Program-made: the position numbers and the translations under genes
Notes under the pieces: generated by a model
Database searches by the model: none
The model's input: the letters and a program-made list of their open reading frames with translations, nothing else
Told to the model about the DNA's origin: nothing
Part shown: positions 1 to 4,543 of the stretch, in pieces
Position numbering within the stretch: the stretch's first letter is position 1
Layout of the letters: each line of letters opens with the position of its first letter
Assembly: GCA_030609865.1 (NCBI GenBank)
Contig: JAUWSZ010000194.1
Location: forward strand, 1-5,876
DNA length: 5,876 nucleotides
Origin: a bacterium
Lineage (GTDB): Bacteria > Desulfobacterota > DSWW01
Direction of reading: 5' to 3'

Positions 1-116
1 AAAAGTTCCAGATGCAAGGCAGGCAAAATCCCGAGGAATGAGGCGTACTTCCTGTACGTTGAATGACGAGGGATGAAGCCGAACGCCGCAGATGGTACTT
101 TTTCAACAGCCTCCTA
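1..116 (-). repeat. Palindromic intergenic repeat, copy 1 (cut by the window edge)
   Basis: Read on the minus strand this runs from GGAGGCTGTTGA (105-116) through CCATCTGCGGCGTT to GCCTTGCATCTGGAAC near position 1. The same landmarks occur in the same order on the plus strand at 1932-2081: CATCTGCGGCGTT, CATCC-TCGTCA, ACAGGA, GCCTC and GCCTTGCATCTG. The two copies are therefore diverged members of one family in inverted orientation. The outer parts form an imperfect inverted repeat, with AAAAGT.CCA near both ends. A small stem CGTAC/GTACG (positions 43-47 and 53-57 region) sits at the centre. It begins about 20 bases past the stop codon of the oxidoreductase gene and contains no convincing gene. 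The far terminal arm should lie just outside the window. The family name is unknown to me. Confidence 0.75.
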
Positions 117-135
117 GGGTTAGATGGGCTGTGGC

Positions 136-1086
136 CTACACGGTGCGCATCTTGCGCAGGATCCGCAGCGCGACCTGAAGGGCCTTCTTTCCTTCGGCGC
201 CTCCTACCTCAGGCGGCTCTCTTGTTCGCACGCTCTCCACGAAGGCCTTGAGGTCTGTCCGCAAGGCATCGCTCTGGCCCACCTCCCGCTCATCGCCGAC
301 GATTTCGGGGGAACTCTCGTCCGACCCGCCAATCCTTCGGAAGACCTGGACCTTGCCGGCGTCGTAGTCCACGGACACGTAAGCGTCCCGCTGGAAGAAG
401 CGAATCTTCCGGGTCCTCTTCGCGCTCACACGACTGGCCGTCAGGTTTGCCACCGTACCGTCCTGAAAATGGATGCGGACGCTCGCGATATCGACATTCG
501 GAGAGAGGACCGGGACGCCCACGGAATCGATGCTCTTCACCGGAGCGGGGACATATTTCAACACGATGTCGATGTCGTGAATCATCAGGTCGAGGATGAC
601 ATCCACATCCGTTCCGCGGGCCTGAAACGGTCCCATCCGATGGGCTTCGATAAACCTCGGCTGATCGATGGCCGAGCCAACCGTTTTCCACACCCCGTTG
701 AAACGCTCCAGATGGCCCACCTGAAGGATGCAACCCCGCTGCTTGGCCATGCGAATCAGCTCAGAGGCCTCGGGCAGGGTCGTGGTGATCGGCTTTTCGA
801 TCATCACATCCACACCTCGCCTGATGAATCCCCTGGCAACCGCATGGTGTTGCGAGGTGGGCACGACGATGCTCACCGCATCCACCAGGGAATAGATCTC
901 CTCCGGCCGGGCGTAGCCCCGCGTTCCGAGCCGCTCCGCCACGGTGCGGGCCTGGGCGTCGTCGATGTCAACGACCCCCACCAGGTCGACCCCATCCATG
1001 GAGGCATACTTTTCGGCGTGAAAGCTGCCCAGGTACCCTGCTCCCACAACACCTACGCGGAGCCGATCCGCCTTTCCTCTTATCAT
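136..1086 (-). CDS. Gfo/Idh/MocA-family NAD(P)-dependent oxidoreductase, possible UDP-GlcNAc 3-dehydrogenase (GnnA-like)
   Basis: A 316-residue cytosolic dehydrogenase, the normal length for the family. The N-terminal Rossmann domain begins with VGVVGAGYLG (dinucleotide motif GAGYLG at residues 15-20) and has an acidic end to strand 2 (VVDID, 38-42). The family EKP motif is at 97-99, with Lys98 the expected catalytic lysine, followed by GHLERFN at 124-130. In the C-terminal domain DLMIHDID (166-173) supplies the conserved Asp/His pair (Asp166, His170). Substrate is not readable from these motifs. It lies 60 bases downstream of lpxA on the same strand, so it is probably co-transcribed. Gfo/Idh genes beside lpxA include GnnA, which oxidises the 3-position of UDP-GlcNAc before a transaminase (GnnB) makes the 2,3-diamino sugar of some lipid A. 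That role is inference; no transaminase is in the window. The ATG start is the only one close to the Rossmann strand; its Shine-Dalgarno (AGGAAA, about 15 bases upstream) is poorly spaced. Confidence 0.9.
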   Translation of the reverse strand: MIRGKADRLRVGVVGAGYLGSFHAEKYASMDGVDLVGVVDIDDAQARTVAERLGTRGYARPEEIYSLVDAVSIVVPTSQHHAVARGFIRRGVDVMIEKPITTTLPEASELIRMAKQRGCILQVGHLERFNGVWKTVGSAIDQPRFIEAHRMGPFQARGTDVDVILDLMIHDIDIVLKYVPAPVKSIDSVGVPVLSPNVDIASVRIHFQDGTVANLTASRVSAKRTRKIRFFQRDAYVSVDYDAGKVQVFRRIGGSDESSPEIVGDEREVGQSDALRTDLKAFVESVRTREPPEVGGAEGKKALQVALRILRKMRTV

Positions 1087-1096
1087 CCCGAACTTG

Positions 1097-1127
1097 CGTT
1101 TCCTGTGGCTACCCGTTTCCCCTGTGG
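1097..1127. repeat. Short imperfect direct repeat in the lpxA-oxidoreductase gap
   Basis: CGTTTCCTGTGG (1097-1108) recurs as CGTTTCCCCTGTGG (1114-1127), with unit starts 17 bases apart. On the mRNA strand this gives CCACAGGGGAAACG then CCACAGGAAACG just upstream of the oxidoreductase start. The second unit includes the only purine-rich AGGAAA stretch near that start. It may be a small duplication; no function is evident. Confidence 0.5.
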
Positions 1128-1146
1128 ACCTCTTTCTATCATCCTG

Positions 1147-1917
1147 TTACCGGCAGAACCCTCTCTCGCTCTTCTCCAGAAACACCAGGAGGTCTTCCAC
1201 GTTCGGGTCCTCCCCCACCTCGGCCCGCGCCTTTTCGATCGCATCCTGGAGCAGCTCACCGGACTGAAACAGGATCCGGTACGCCTTTCGCTTTCGGCCG
1301 ATCTCCACCGACGAGAACCCGGCTCGCTCCAGGCCGATGGTGTTCAACCCGTACAGCTTCGCAGGGTTATCGGACGCCCTCGTAAAGGGAGGTATATCGA
1401 GCCTCACGCCCGACATGCCCCCGATCATCGCGCGCCGGCCGATCCGGACAAACTGGTGGACGCCCACCAGCCCCCCGAGGATGGCGTTGCATTCCACATG
1501 GACATGGCCCCCCAGCATGGCGGAGTTCGCCAGAATGACCTCGTTCTCGAGGGTACAGTCGTGCGCAACATGTACATAAGCCATCAAGAGGTTCCGGTCT
1601 CCAACCGTCGTAATCCCCCTGTCTTCCACCGTGCCCAGATGGATCGTGACAAACTCCCGTATGATGTTACCCGACCCGATGGTGAGTTTCGTGGGTTCAC
1701 CTCGATACTTCGCGTGTTGGGGAATGGCACCGATCGAGGCATGATGAAAGATCTGGTTGTTCTCCCCGATCTCGGTCCTTCCGTCCAGCACCGCATGGGG
1801 ACCTACCTTGGTTCCGGCTCCGATCTTCACATGGGAACCCACGATGCAATAGGGCCCGATCTCCGCACTTTCGTGGATCTCGGCTCCCTCATCCACAATG
1901 GCCGTAAGGTGTATCAT
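1147..1917 (-). CDS. lpxA: Acyl-ACP--UDP-N-acetylglucosamine O-acyltransferase LpxA
   Basis: A 256-residue cytosolic enzyme that transfers a 3-hydroxyacyl chain from ACP to the 3-position of UDP-GlcNAc (or its 3-amino analogue), the first step of lipid A synthesis; E. coli LpxA has 262 residues. Residues 1 to about 185 are hexapeptide repeats of a left-handed beta helix (for example AEIGPYCIVGSHVKIGAGTK), and the rest is the C-terminal helical domain. VHVAHDCT places His119 at the position of catalytic E. coli His125; His116 and HQF (154-156) are also kept. Gly167 in MIGGMSG aligns with the E. coli 'hydrocarbon ruler' Gly173, which suggests a long (about C14) chain. Asn192 and Arg198 in GLNTIGLERAGF match E. 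coli Asn198 and Arg204. I chose the ATG at 1917 because AAGGAGG lies just upstream and homology begins there; an upstream in-frame ATG at 1968 would translate the repeat. It lies downstream of fabZ across a 187-base gap. Confidence 0.97.
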   Translation of the reverse strand: MIHLTAIVDEGAEIHESAEIGPYCIVGSHVKIGAGTKVGPHAVLDGRTEIGENNQIFHHASIGAIPQHAKYRGEPTKLTIGSGNIIREFVTIHLGTVEDRGITTVGDRNLLMAYVHVAHDCTLENEVILANSAMLGGHVHVECNAILGGLVGVHQFVRIGRRAMIGGMSGVRLDIPPFTRASDNPAKLYGLNTIGLERAGFSSVEIGRKRKAYRILFQSGELLQDAIEKARAEVGEDPNVEDLLVFLEKSERGFCR

Positions 1918-1936
1918 TCCTCCTCCTTCGAGGAGG
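1918..1936 (-). promoter_or_regulatory. lpxA ribosome-binding site inside a small hairpin
   Basis: On the mRNA strand CGAAGGAGGAGGA directly precedes the lpxA ATG, a strong Shine-Dalgarno. The 15 bases at 1922-1936 read CCTCCT-CGA-AGGAGG on that strand, a perfect 6-bp stem with a 3-base loop. This stem would hide the Shine-Dalgarno. Its CCTCC half (1932-1936) is also the end of the inverted-repeat arm at 1932-1943, so the two pairings exclude each other. The pairing is seen in the sequence; any regulatory use is inference. Confidence 0.6.
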
Positions 1937-2081
1937 CTGTCGATAAACGGCCATCTGCGGCGTTGCACTCATCCTTCGTCACTGCGGCGGACAGGAGTCC
2001 TGCCTCCTTGTGACATGGACCCCCGCTTTCGCGGGGGCAGGTTTCGCGCGCCTTGCATCTGACCATTTCTCGACAGCCTCC
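1932..2081 (+). repeat. Palindromic intergenic repeat, copy 2, with 12-bp perfect terminal arms
   Basis: GGAGGCTGTCGA at 1932-1943 is the exact reverse complement of TCGACAGCCTCC at 2070-2081. Inside these, the arms continue imperfectly: AAACGGCCATCTGCGGCG on the left faces the complement of CGCGCCTTGCATCTGACC on the right. The element fills most of the fabZ-lpxA gap, and its left arm ends at the lpxA Shine-Dalgarno. It is a diverged, inverted relative of the repeat at 1-116, and is longer because a second repeat sits inside it at about 2015-2039. Transcribed, it would fold into a long stem-loop in the fabZ-lpxA spacer. No transposase-like reading frame is present, so if mobile it would have to be moved by an enzyme encoded elsewhere. 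Confidence 0.8.
2015..2039. repeat. Nested REP-like GC-rich hairpin
   Basis: CCCCCGC (2020-2026) and GCGGGGG (2031-2037) form a 7-bp perfect stem. On the minus-strand mRNA the loop is GAAA, a GNRA-type tetraloop. The surrounding ATGGACCCCCGC...GCGGGGGCAGG resembles the widespread REP-type repeats whose spurious translations read 'TPAFAG' or 'RFRG'. The aligned part of the repeat at 1-116 lacks these bases, which points to insertion into an existing repeat. No T-run follows on either strand, so it is not a classic terminator. Confidence 0.65.
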
Positions 2082-2086
2082 GAAGA

Positions 2087-2104
2087 GGGCGTCTTTCGAC
2101 ACCC
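2087..2104 (-). other. Hairpin directly after the fabZ stop codon
   Basis: In the mRNA the TGA of fabZ is followed at once by GGGUGUC-GAAA-GACGCCC: a 7-bp stem with one G-U pair closed by a GAAA tetraloop. The next bases are UCUUCGG, with no U-run, so an intrinsic terminator is unlikely. It may protect the 3' end of upstream mRNA or cause pausing; this is inference. Confidence 0.55.
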
Positions 2105-2551
2105 TCACGGGAGTGGGGGCAGCAGTACAGCCAACAGCACGGCCTGCATAACGACTTCGTCATTCACCTTTGCGACGCCTTTGACCTTCCAGAGATCCTT
2201 CTTTCTTCGCAAAAACTCTACATGATGGATCACCTGGTCTCCCGGGAGGACCGGACTCCGAAACCGAACCTGATCCAACCCGACCAGATAAGGGAGACTG
2301 CCCCTCGTGGAAGGGCGTGATTTTGCGACAAAGATGGCGCCCACCTGGGCCATCGACTCGATCAGGACGGTTCCCGGAACAACGGGGTTCCCCGGGAAGT
2401 GCCCCGGAAAGTACGGTTCGTTCACCGTGAAGTTCTTCAGCCCGACAATCCGTTTTCCCTCCACGATCTCGAGGATACGGTCCACGAGAAGCATCGGATA
2501 CCGGTGCAGAAGCAACTCACGTATCTCTTTGTATTCGAGCGCCCCACTCAA
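2105..2551 (-). CDS. fabZ: 3-hydroxyacyl-[acyl-carrier-protein] dehydratase FabZ
   Basis: A cytosolic hot-dog fold enzyme that dehydrates 3-hydroxyacyl-ACP to trans-2-enoyl-ACP in fatty acid elongation. From the chosen start it has 148 residues (E. coli 151). Family landmarks are in order: HRYPMLLVDRILE (from residue 16), FTVNEPYFPGHFPGNPVVPG with catalytic His51, then LIESMAQ with catalytic Glu65, and VRFRSPVLPGDQ. I prefer the TTG start at 2551: family-like sequence (ALEYKEIRELLLHRYP) begins just after it, and AAGGGGAAGG lies just upstream. An in-frame ATG at 2593 would add 14 residues (MLRRQTLRGEKGKA) unlike any FabZ N-terminus I know, and its upstream sequence is weak. FabZ competes with LpxA and LpxD for 3-hydroxyacyl-ACP, which fits its place between their genes. 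The gap to lpxA is filled by repeats, unusual for a cluster that is often tightly spaced. Confidence 0.97.
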   Translation of the reverse strand: MSGALEYKEIRELLLHRYPMLLVDRILEIVEGKRIVGLKNFTVNEPYFPGHFPGNPVVPGTVLIESMAQVGAIFVAKSRPSTRGSLPYLVGLDQVRFRSPVLPGDQVIHHVEFLRRKKDLWKVKGVAKVNDEVVMQAVLLAVLLPPLP

Positions 2552-2573
2552 TGCCTTCCCCTTCTCTCCTCTT
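2552..2573 (-). promoter_or_regulatory. Purine-rich ribosome-binding region for the fabZ TTG start
   Basis: The mRNA strand reads AGAGGAGAGAAGGGGAAGGCA before TTG. AAGGGG is about 6 bases from the TTG and an AGGAG is further back. The tract supports the TTG over the ATG 42 bases upstream, although the match to AAGGAGG is imperfect. Confidence 0.5.
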
Positions 2574-2622
2574 AGAGTCTGCCGTCGGAGCATCCACTCT
2601 TTCTGCGTAGATATTGGCTGTT

Positions 2623-2657
2623 CGTAAGCAGTTAGCCGTTAGCCATTAGCTATTAGC
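2623..2657. repeat. Heptanucleotide tandem array (five units)
   Basis: Five adjacent 7-base units: CGTAAGC, AGTTAGC, CGTTAGC, CATTAGC and TATTAGC (last bases TTAGC in four of five). It lies in the lpxD-fabZ gap upstream of fabZ. Seven-base units are not a multiple of three in phase with any gene here, and the tract is non-coding. It looks like a short tandem repeat produced by slippage or a dispersed family; function is unknown. Confidence 0.7.
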
Positions 2658-2680
2658 TCCCAACCCTTCCACCCTGTTCA

Positions 2681-2698
2681 TTCGGGCTCGGGTTCGGG
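2681..2698. repeat. Hexanucleotide tandem array (three units)
   Basis: Three adjacent units TTCGGG, CTCGGG and TTCGGG in the lpxD-fabZ gap. The run is short and GC-rich, so chance is possible, but it lies between two heptamer arrays. Confidence 0.45.
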
Positions 2699-2718
2699 CG
2701 CGCAAGCGGGTGCGGGGC

Positions 2719-2746
2719 CTGACACCCGACCCCTGATCCCTGACCC
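2719..2746. repeat. Second heptanucleotide tandem array (four units)
   Basis: Four adjacent units CTGACAC, CCGACCC, CTGATCC and CTGACCC, followed by a partial CTG. The consensus CTGACCC is unrelated to the heptamer array at 2623-2657, so two different 7-base periodicities share one gap. No gene is supported between 2594 and 2783. Confidence 0.6.
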
Positions 2747-2766
2747 CTGCTTTATCCCTTTCACCT

Positions 2767-2782
2767 TGCGGCGCAAGCCGCA
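2767..2782 (-). other. Hairpin directly after the lpxD stop codon
   Basis: TGCGGC (2767-2772) and GCCGCA (2777-2782) form a perfect 6-bp stem with a 4-base loop, one base past the lpxD TAA. An overlapping alternative, CTTGC/GCAAG (2765-2777), is possible. No T-run follows on the mRNA strand, so termination is not supported; a 3'-end stabilising or pausing role is conceivable. Confidence 0.5.
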
Positions 2783-2783
2783 T

Positions 2784-3872
2784 TTACTTCGACGGATCGT
2801 TCCCGTCTCCTTCCGTCCCGCCTTCTGCTGATTTGCCCGAACGGACGGACGTCGCCAGGGCTTGAACCTCCTTTTCCAGCCTTCGCACCTTCTCCCGCAT
2901 CTTGGGTAGCTGCTTCAGCACTGCCATGGTCTTCAGGTAGTTCTCGTAAGGCATGGCGGGGACACCGGAAGCAACGATCCCCCCGTCCAGGATCGAGGTG
3001 TGAACGCCCGACTTGGCCCCGATCTTCACCTCCTTGCCGATCCGGACGTGTCCGGCCACGCCCACCTGTCCTCCCAGCACGGCCCTGTCTCCAACAGACG
3101 TGGAGCCGGATATACCCGCCTGGGAAACCAGGATGACGTCCTCGCCGACCTGGACGTTGTGTGCCAACTGCACGAGGTTGTCGATCTTGGTCCCTCTTCC
3201 GATCCGGGTCTCTCCCATGGTGGCCCGATCGACACAGGTATTCGCGCCGATCTCCACATCATCCTCGATACGCACGATCCCGACCTGCGGTATTTTTTGG
3301 TGCAGGTCGCCCTGCTGCGCGTACCCGAACCCGTCCGCCCCCACCCTGACCCCATTCTGCAAAATGACTCGGTCGCCCAGCTCGCACCCTTCCCGGATGC
3401 TCACGTGCGAATGGATGCAACAATCCTCGCCCACACGCACCCGGTCCCCGACGTACACAAAGGGGTAGAGGACGGTTCGGTCTCCGATTTCCGCGCCCTT
3501 GCCGACATAGGCAAGGGGAAAGATGCTCACGTCCTTTCCCACCCGGGCGGAGGGGTCGACCCATGCATCCGGAGAGATTCCGCTCTCGGGCTGCTCCCTG
3601 GGATGGAAGACCTCGAGGGCCTTGGTAAAGGCCACGTAAGGTTCCGGCGTCACCAGCAGGGAAAGGGGCGCATCCTCGACGTCCGGCGGGACGATTGCTG
3701 CGGAAGCGCCGGTGGAAAGAAGCTTGCTCCGGTAGCGAGGGTTCGCCACGAAGGTGACCTCGCCTTCCCGTGCTTCCTCGATCCCCGCCACGCCGGTGAT
3801 GACCGTGCTCCCATCCCCGACAACCGTGGCTCCCAGGCGCGCGGCCAGCTCTTCGAGCGTCATCTTGGCCAA
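2784..3872 (-). CDS. lpxD: UDP-3-O-(3-hydroxyacyl)glucosamine N-acyltransferase LpxD
   Basis: The third lipid A pathway enzyme, adding a 3-hydroxyacyl chain from ACP to the 2-amino group of the deacetylated UDP-sugar in the cytosol. From the TTG start it has 362 residues (E. coli 341). It opens with the LpxD uridine-binding domain (LEELAARLGATVVGDGS, TFVANPRYRSKL), continues with a hexapeptide-repeat beta helix including VGADGFGYA, and ends with a helical segment (KMREKVRRLEKEVQAL) plus a polar tail of about 20 residues. LAHNV and AGHVRIG supply His238 and His275, matching catalytic E. coli His239 and His276. I chose TTG at 3872 because GGAGG sits exactly 7 bases upstream. The in-frame GTG at 3896 has no Shine-Dalgarno, and for the ATG at 3863 the GGAGG is 16 bases away. 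It follows skp by 72 bases. The C-terminal tail beyond the coil is longer than in E. coli and looks disordered. Confidence 0.97.
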   Translation of the reverse strand: MAKMTLEELAARLGATVVGDGSTVITGVAGIEEAREGEVTFVANPRYRSKLLSTGASAAIVPPDVEDAPLSLLVTPEPYVAFTKALEVFHPREQPESGISPDAWVDPSARVGKDVSIFPLAYVGKGAEIGDRTVLYPFVYVGDRVRVGEDCCIHSHVSIREGCELGDRVILQNGVRVGADGFGYAQQGDLHQKIPQVGIVRIEDDVEIGANTCVDRATMGETRIGRGTKIDNLVQLAHNVQVGEDVILVSQAGISGSTSVGDRAVLGGQVGVAGHVRIGKEVKIGAKSGVHTSILDGGIVASGVPAMPYENYLKTMAVLKQLPKMREKVRRLEKEVQALATSVRSGKSAEGGTEGDGNDPSK

Positions 3873-3879
3873 TGTCTCG

Positions 3880-3884
3880 CCTCC
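3880..3884 (-). promoter_or_regulatory. lpxD Shine-Dalgarno that decides the TTG start
   Basis: GGAGG on the mRNA strand is followed by the 7-base spacer CGAGACA and then TTG. This spacing fits TTG at 3872 and not the neighbouring GTG (3896) or ATG (3863). Confidence 0.6.
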
Positions 3885-3944
3885 GGCATTACTCACAGGA
3901 GAGGACGAACTTTTTGACTCTTGCGGTCCGGCGTCTTCCCTGCC

Positions 3945-4463
3945 CTACTTGGAATCATCATACAGGAGGATGATCTTGCTCGTAATGTCGAGATTCGAGT
4001 TCCTGTGCATCAAGCCGCTCTGCGTCTTTTCCATGATCAGGTCGTATTTTTCCGTCTCTCCATACCCTTCGATTATCGCCTGGAGTTCCTTGAGGATCTT
4101 CTCGCTCAGCTTGGCATCCTCCCGCCGCAGCTCTTCCTGGGCATCTTCGTAGAGACGCTTGAAGTTCTTCAGGCCGACCTGGTAGGAGTTCTGCTTCTCC
4201 ATACGGGCCTCGTCGCTCAAGAGCATGCTTTGCCGGTCGAGATCCTCCTTGAGGAGGGCCAACTCGTCCTGCTTCGCCTTCAAGTCCTGTTGCACGCGAT
4301 CAACCTTCGTCTGGAACAGGGCCTTGGCCTTCTGGCCTGCTTCGGAGAGCTCCATCGCCTTCTGCAGATCGACGACACCGATCTTCAGATCCGCTGCGGA
4401 AGCGGTTGCGATCAAAGTCCCCACCATGATGATTGCAAGCAGCATAACCCCCTGTCGTCGCAT
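3945..4463 (-). CDS. skp: Periplasmic chaperone Skp/OmpH family protein
   Basis: A 172-residue periplasmic chaperone (E. coli Skp 161) that holds unfolded outer-membrane proteins between the Sec translocon and the BAM complex. A signal peptide is clear: MRRQ, a hydrophobic core (VMLLAIIMVGTLIAT), then a likely cut after ASA at residue 23. The mature protein starts with ADLKIGVVDLQKAM, the typical first strand of the trimeric core. Residues about 41-138 are highly charged and helical (KVDRVQQDLKAKQDELALLK and onwards), forming the coiled-coil arms. The C-terminal strand and helix (YDLIMEKTQSGLMHRNSNLDIT) match the family. The ATG at 4463 is supported by AAGGAGG 9 bases upstream and the signal peptide; the frame stays open to 4643, but that extension overlaps bamA and would bury the signal peptide. 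It is 71 bases downstream of bamA, its functional partner. Confidence 0.95.
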   Translation of the reverse strand: MRRQGVMLLAIIMVGTLIATASAADLKIGVVDLQKAMELSEAGQKAKALFQTKVDRVQQDLKAKQDELALLKEDLDRQSMLLSDEARMEKQNSYQVGLKNFKRLYEDAQEELRREDAKLSEKILKELQAIIEGYGETEKYDLIMEKTQSGLMHRNSNLDITSKIILLYDDSK

Positions 4464-4472
4464 AAGCCTGAT

Positions 4473-4479
4473 CCTCCTT
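4473..4479 (-). promoter_or_regulatory. skp Shine-Dalgarno
   Basis: AAGGAGG on the mRNA strand, 9 bases before the ATG at 4463. It fixes the start against an open frame reaching back into bamA. Confidence 0.75.
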
Positions 4480-4532
4480 CCTGTTATCTTCAAACGTGAT
4501 CGTTCGATGACATCTCCTTTCCTATATCTATA

Positions 4533-4543
4533 CCCTAAAAGGG
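4533..4543 (-). other. Small stem overlapping the bamA stop codon
   Basis: The mRNA strand reads CCCT-TTT-AGGG across the last codons and the TAG of bamA, a 4-bp stem. It is weak and could be chance, but lpxD and fabZ also have stems at their stop codons. Confidence 0.25.

Noticed and set aside
1..135. Short plus-strand gene at the left edge (about 62 codons from 63)
   Set aside because: It begins inside the palindromic repeat and runs antisense into the end of the oxidoreductase gene, with no recognisable domain.
1918..1968. 17-residue N-terminal extension of LpxA from an upstream ATG
   Set aside because: The extra codons are the repeat arm, and the strong Shine-Dalgarno and family homology both start at the ATG at 1917.
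124..2013. Very long open frame on the plus strand (about 629 codons) opposite the oxidoreductase and lpxA
   Set aside because: It lies antisense to two clear conserved genes, has low-complexity His/Arg/Pro/Leu-rich content with no recognisable domain, and runs through the repeat. It is a by-product of GC-rich codon use.
2020..2037. Intrinsic terminator between fabZ and lpxA
   Set aside because: The stem is strong, but neither strand has a T-run after it, and the sequence belongs to a repeat family.
2010..2225. Plus-strand frame containing 'TPAFAG'
   Set aside because: This is a typical spurious translation of a REP-like hairpin repeat, and the rest overlaps fabZ in antisense.
2619..2746. 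CRISPR-like array
   Set aside because: Units are 6-7 bases and directly adjacent, with no spacers and no cas genes nearby.
3000..3917. Long plus-strand open frame (about 305 codons) opposite lpxD
   Set aside because: Antisense shadow of lpxD with no recognisable family; LpxD motifs on the minus strand are unambiguous.
4490..4534. Possible promoter in the bamA-skp gap (TATAGATAT-like sequence)
   Set aside because: There is no matching -35 element and no envelope-stress (GGAACTT-type) box at proper spacing; the AT-rich tract alone is not enough.
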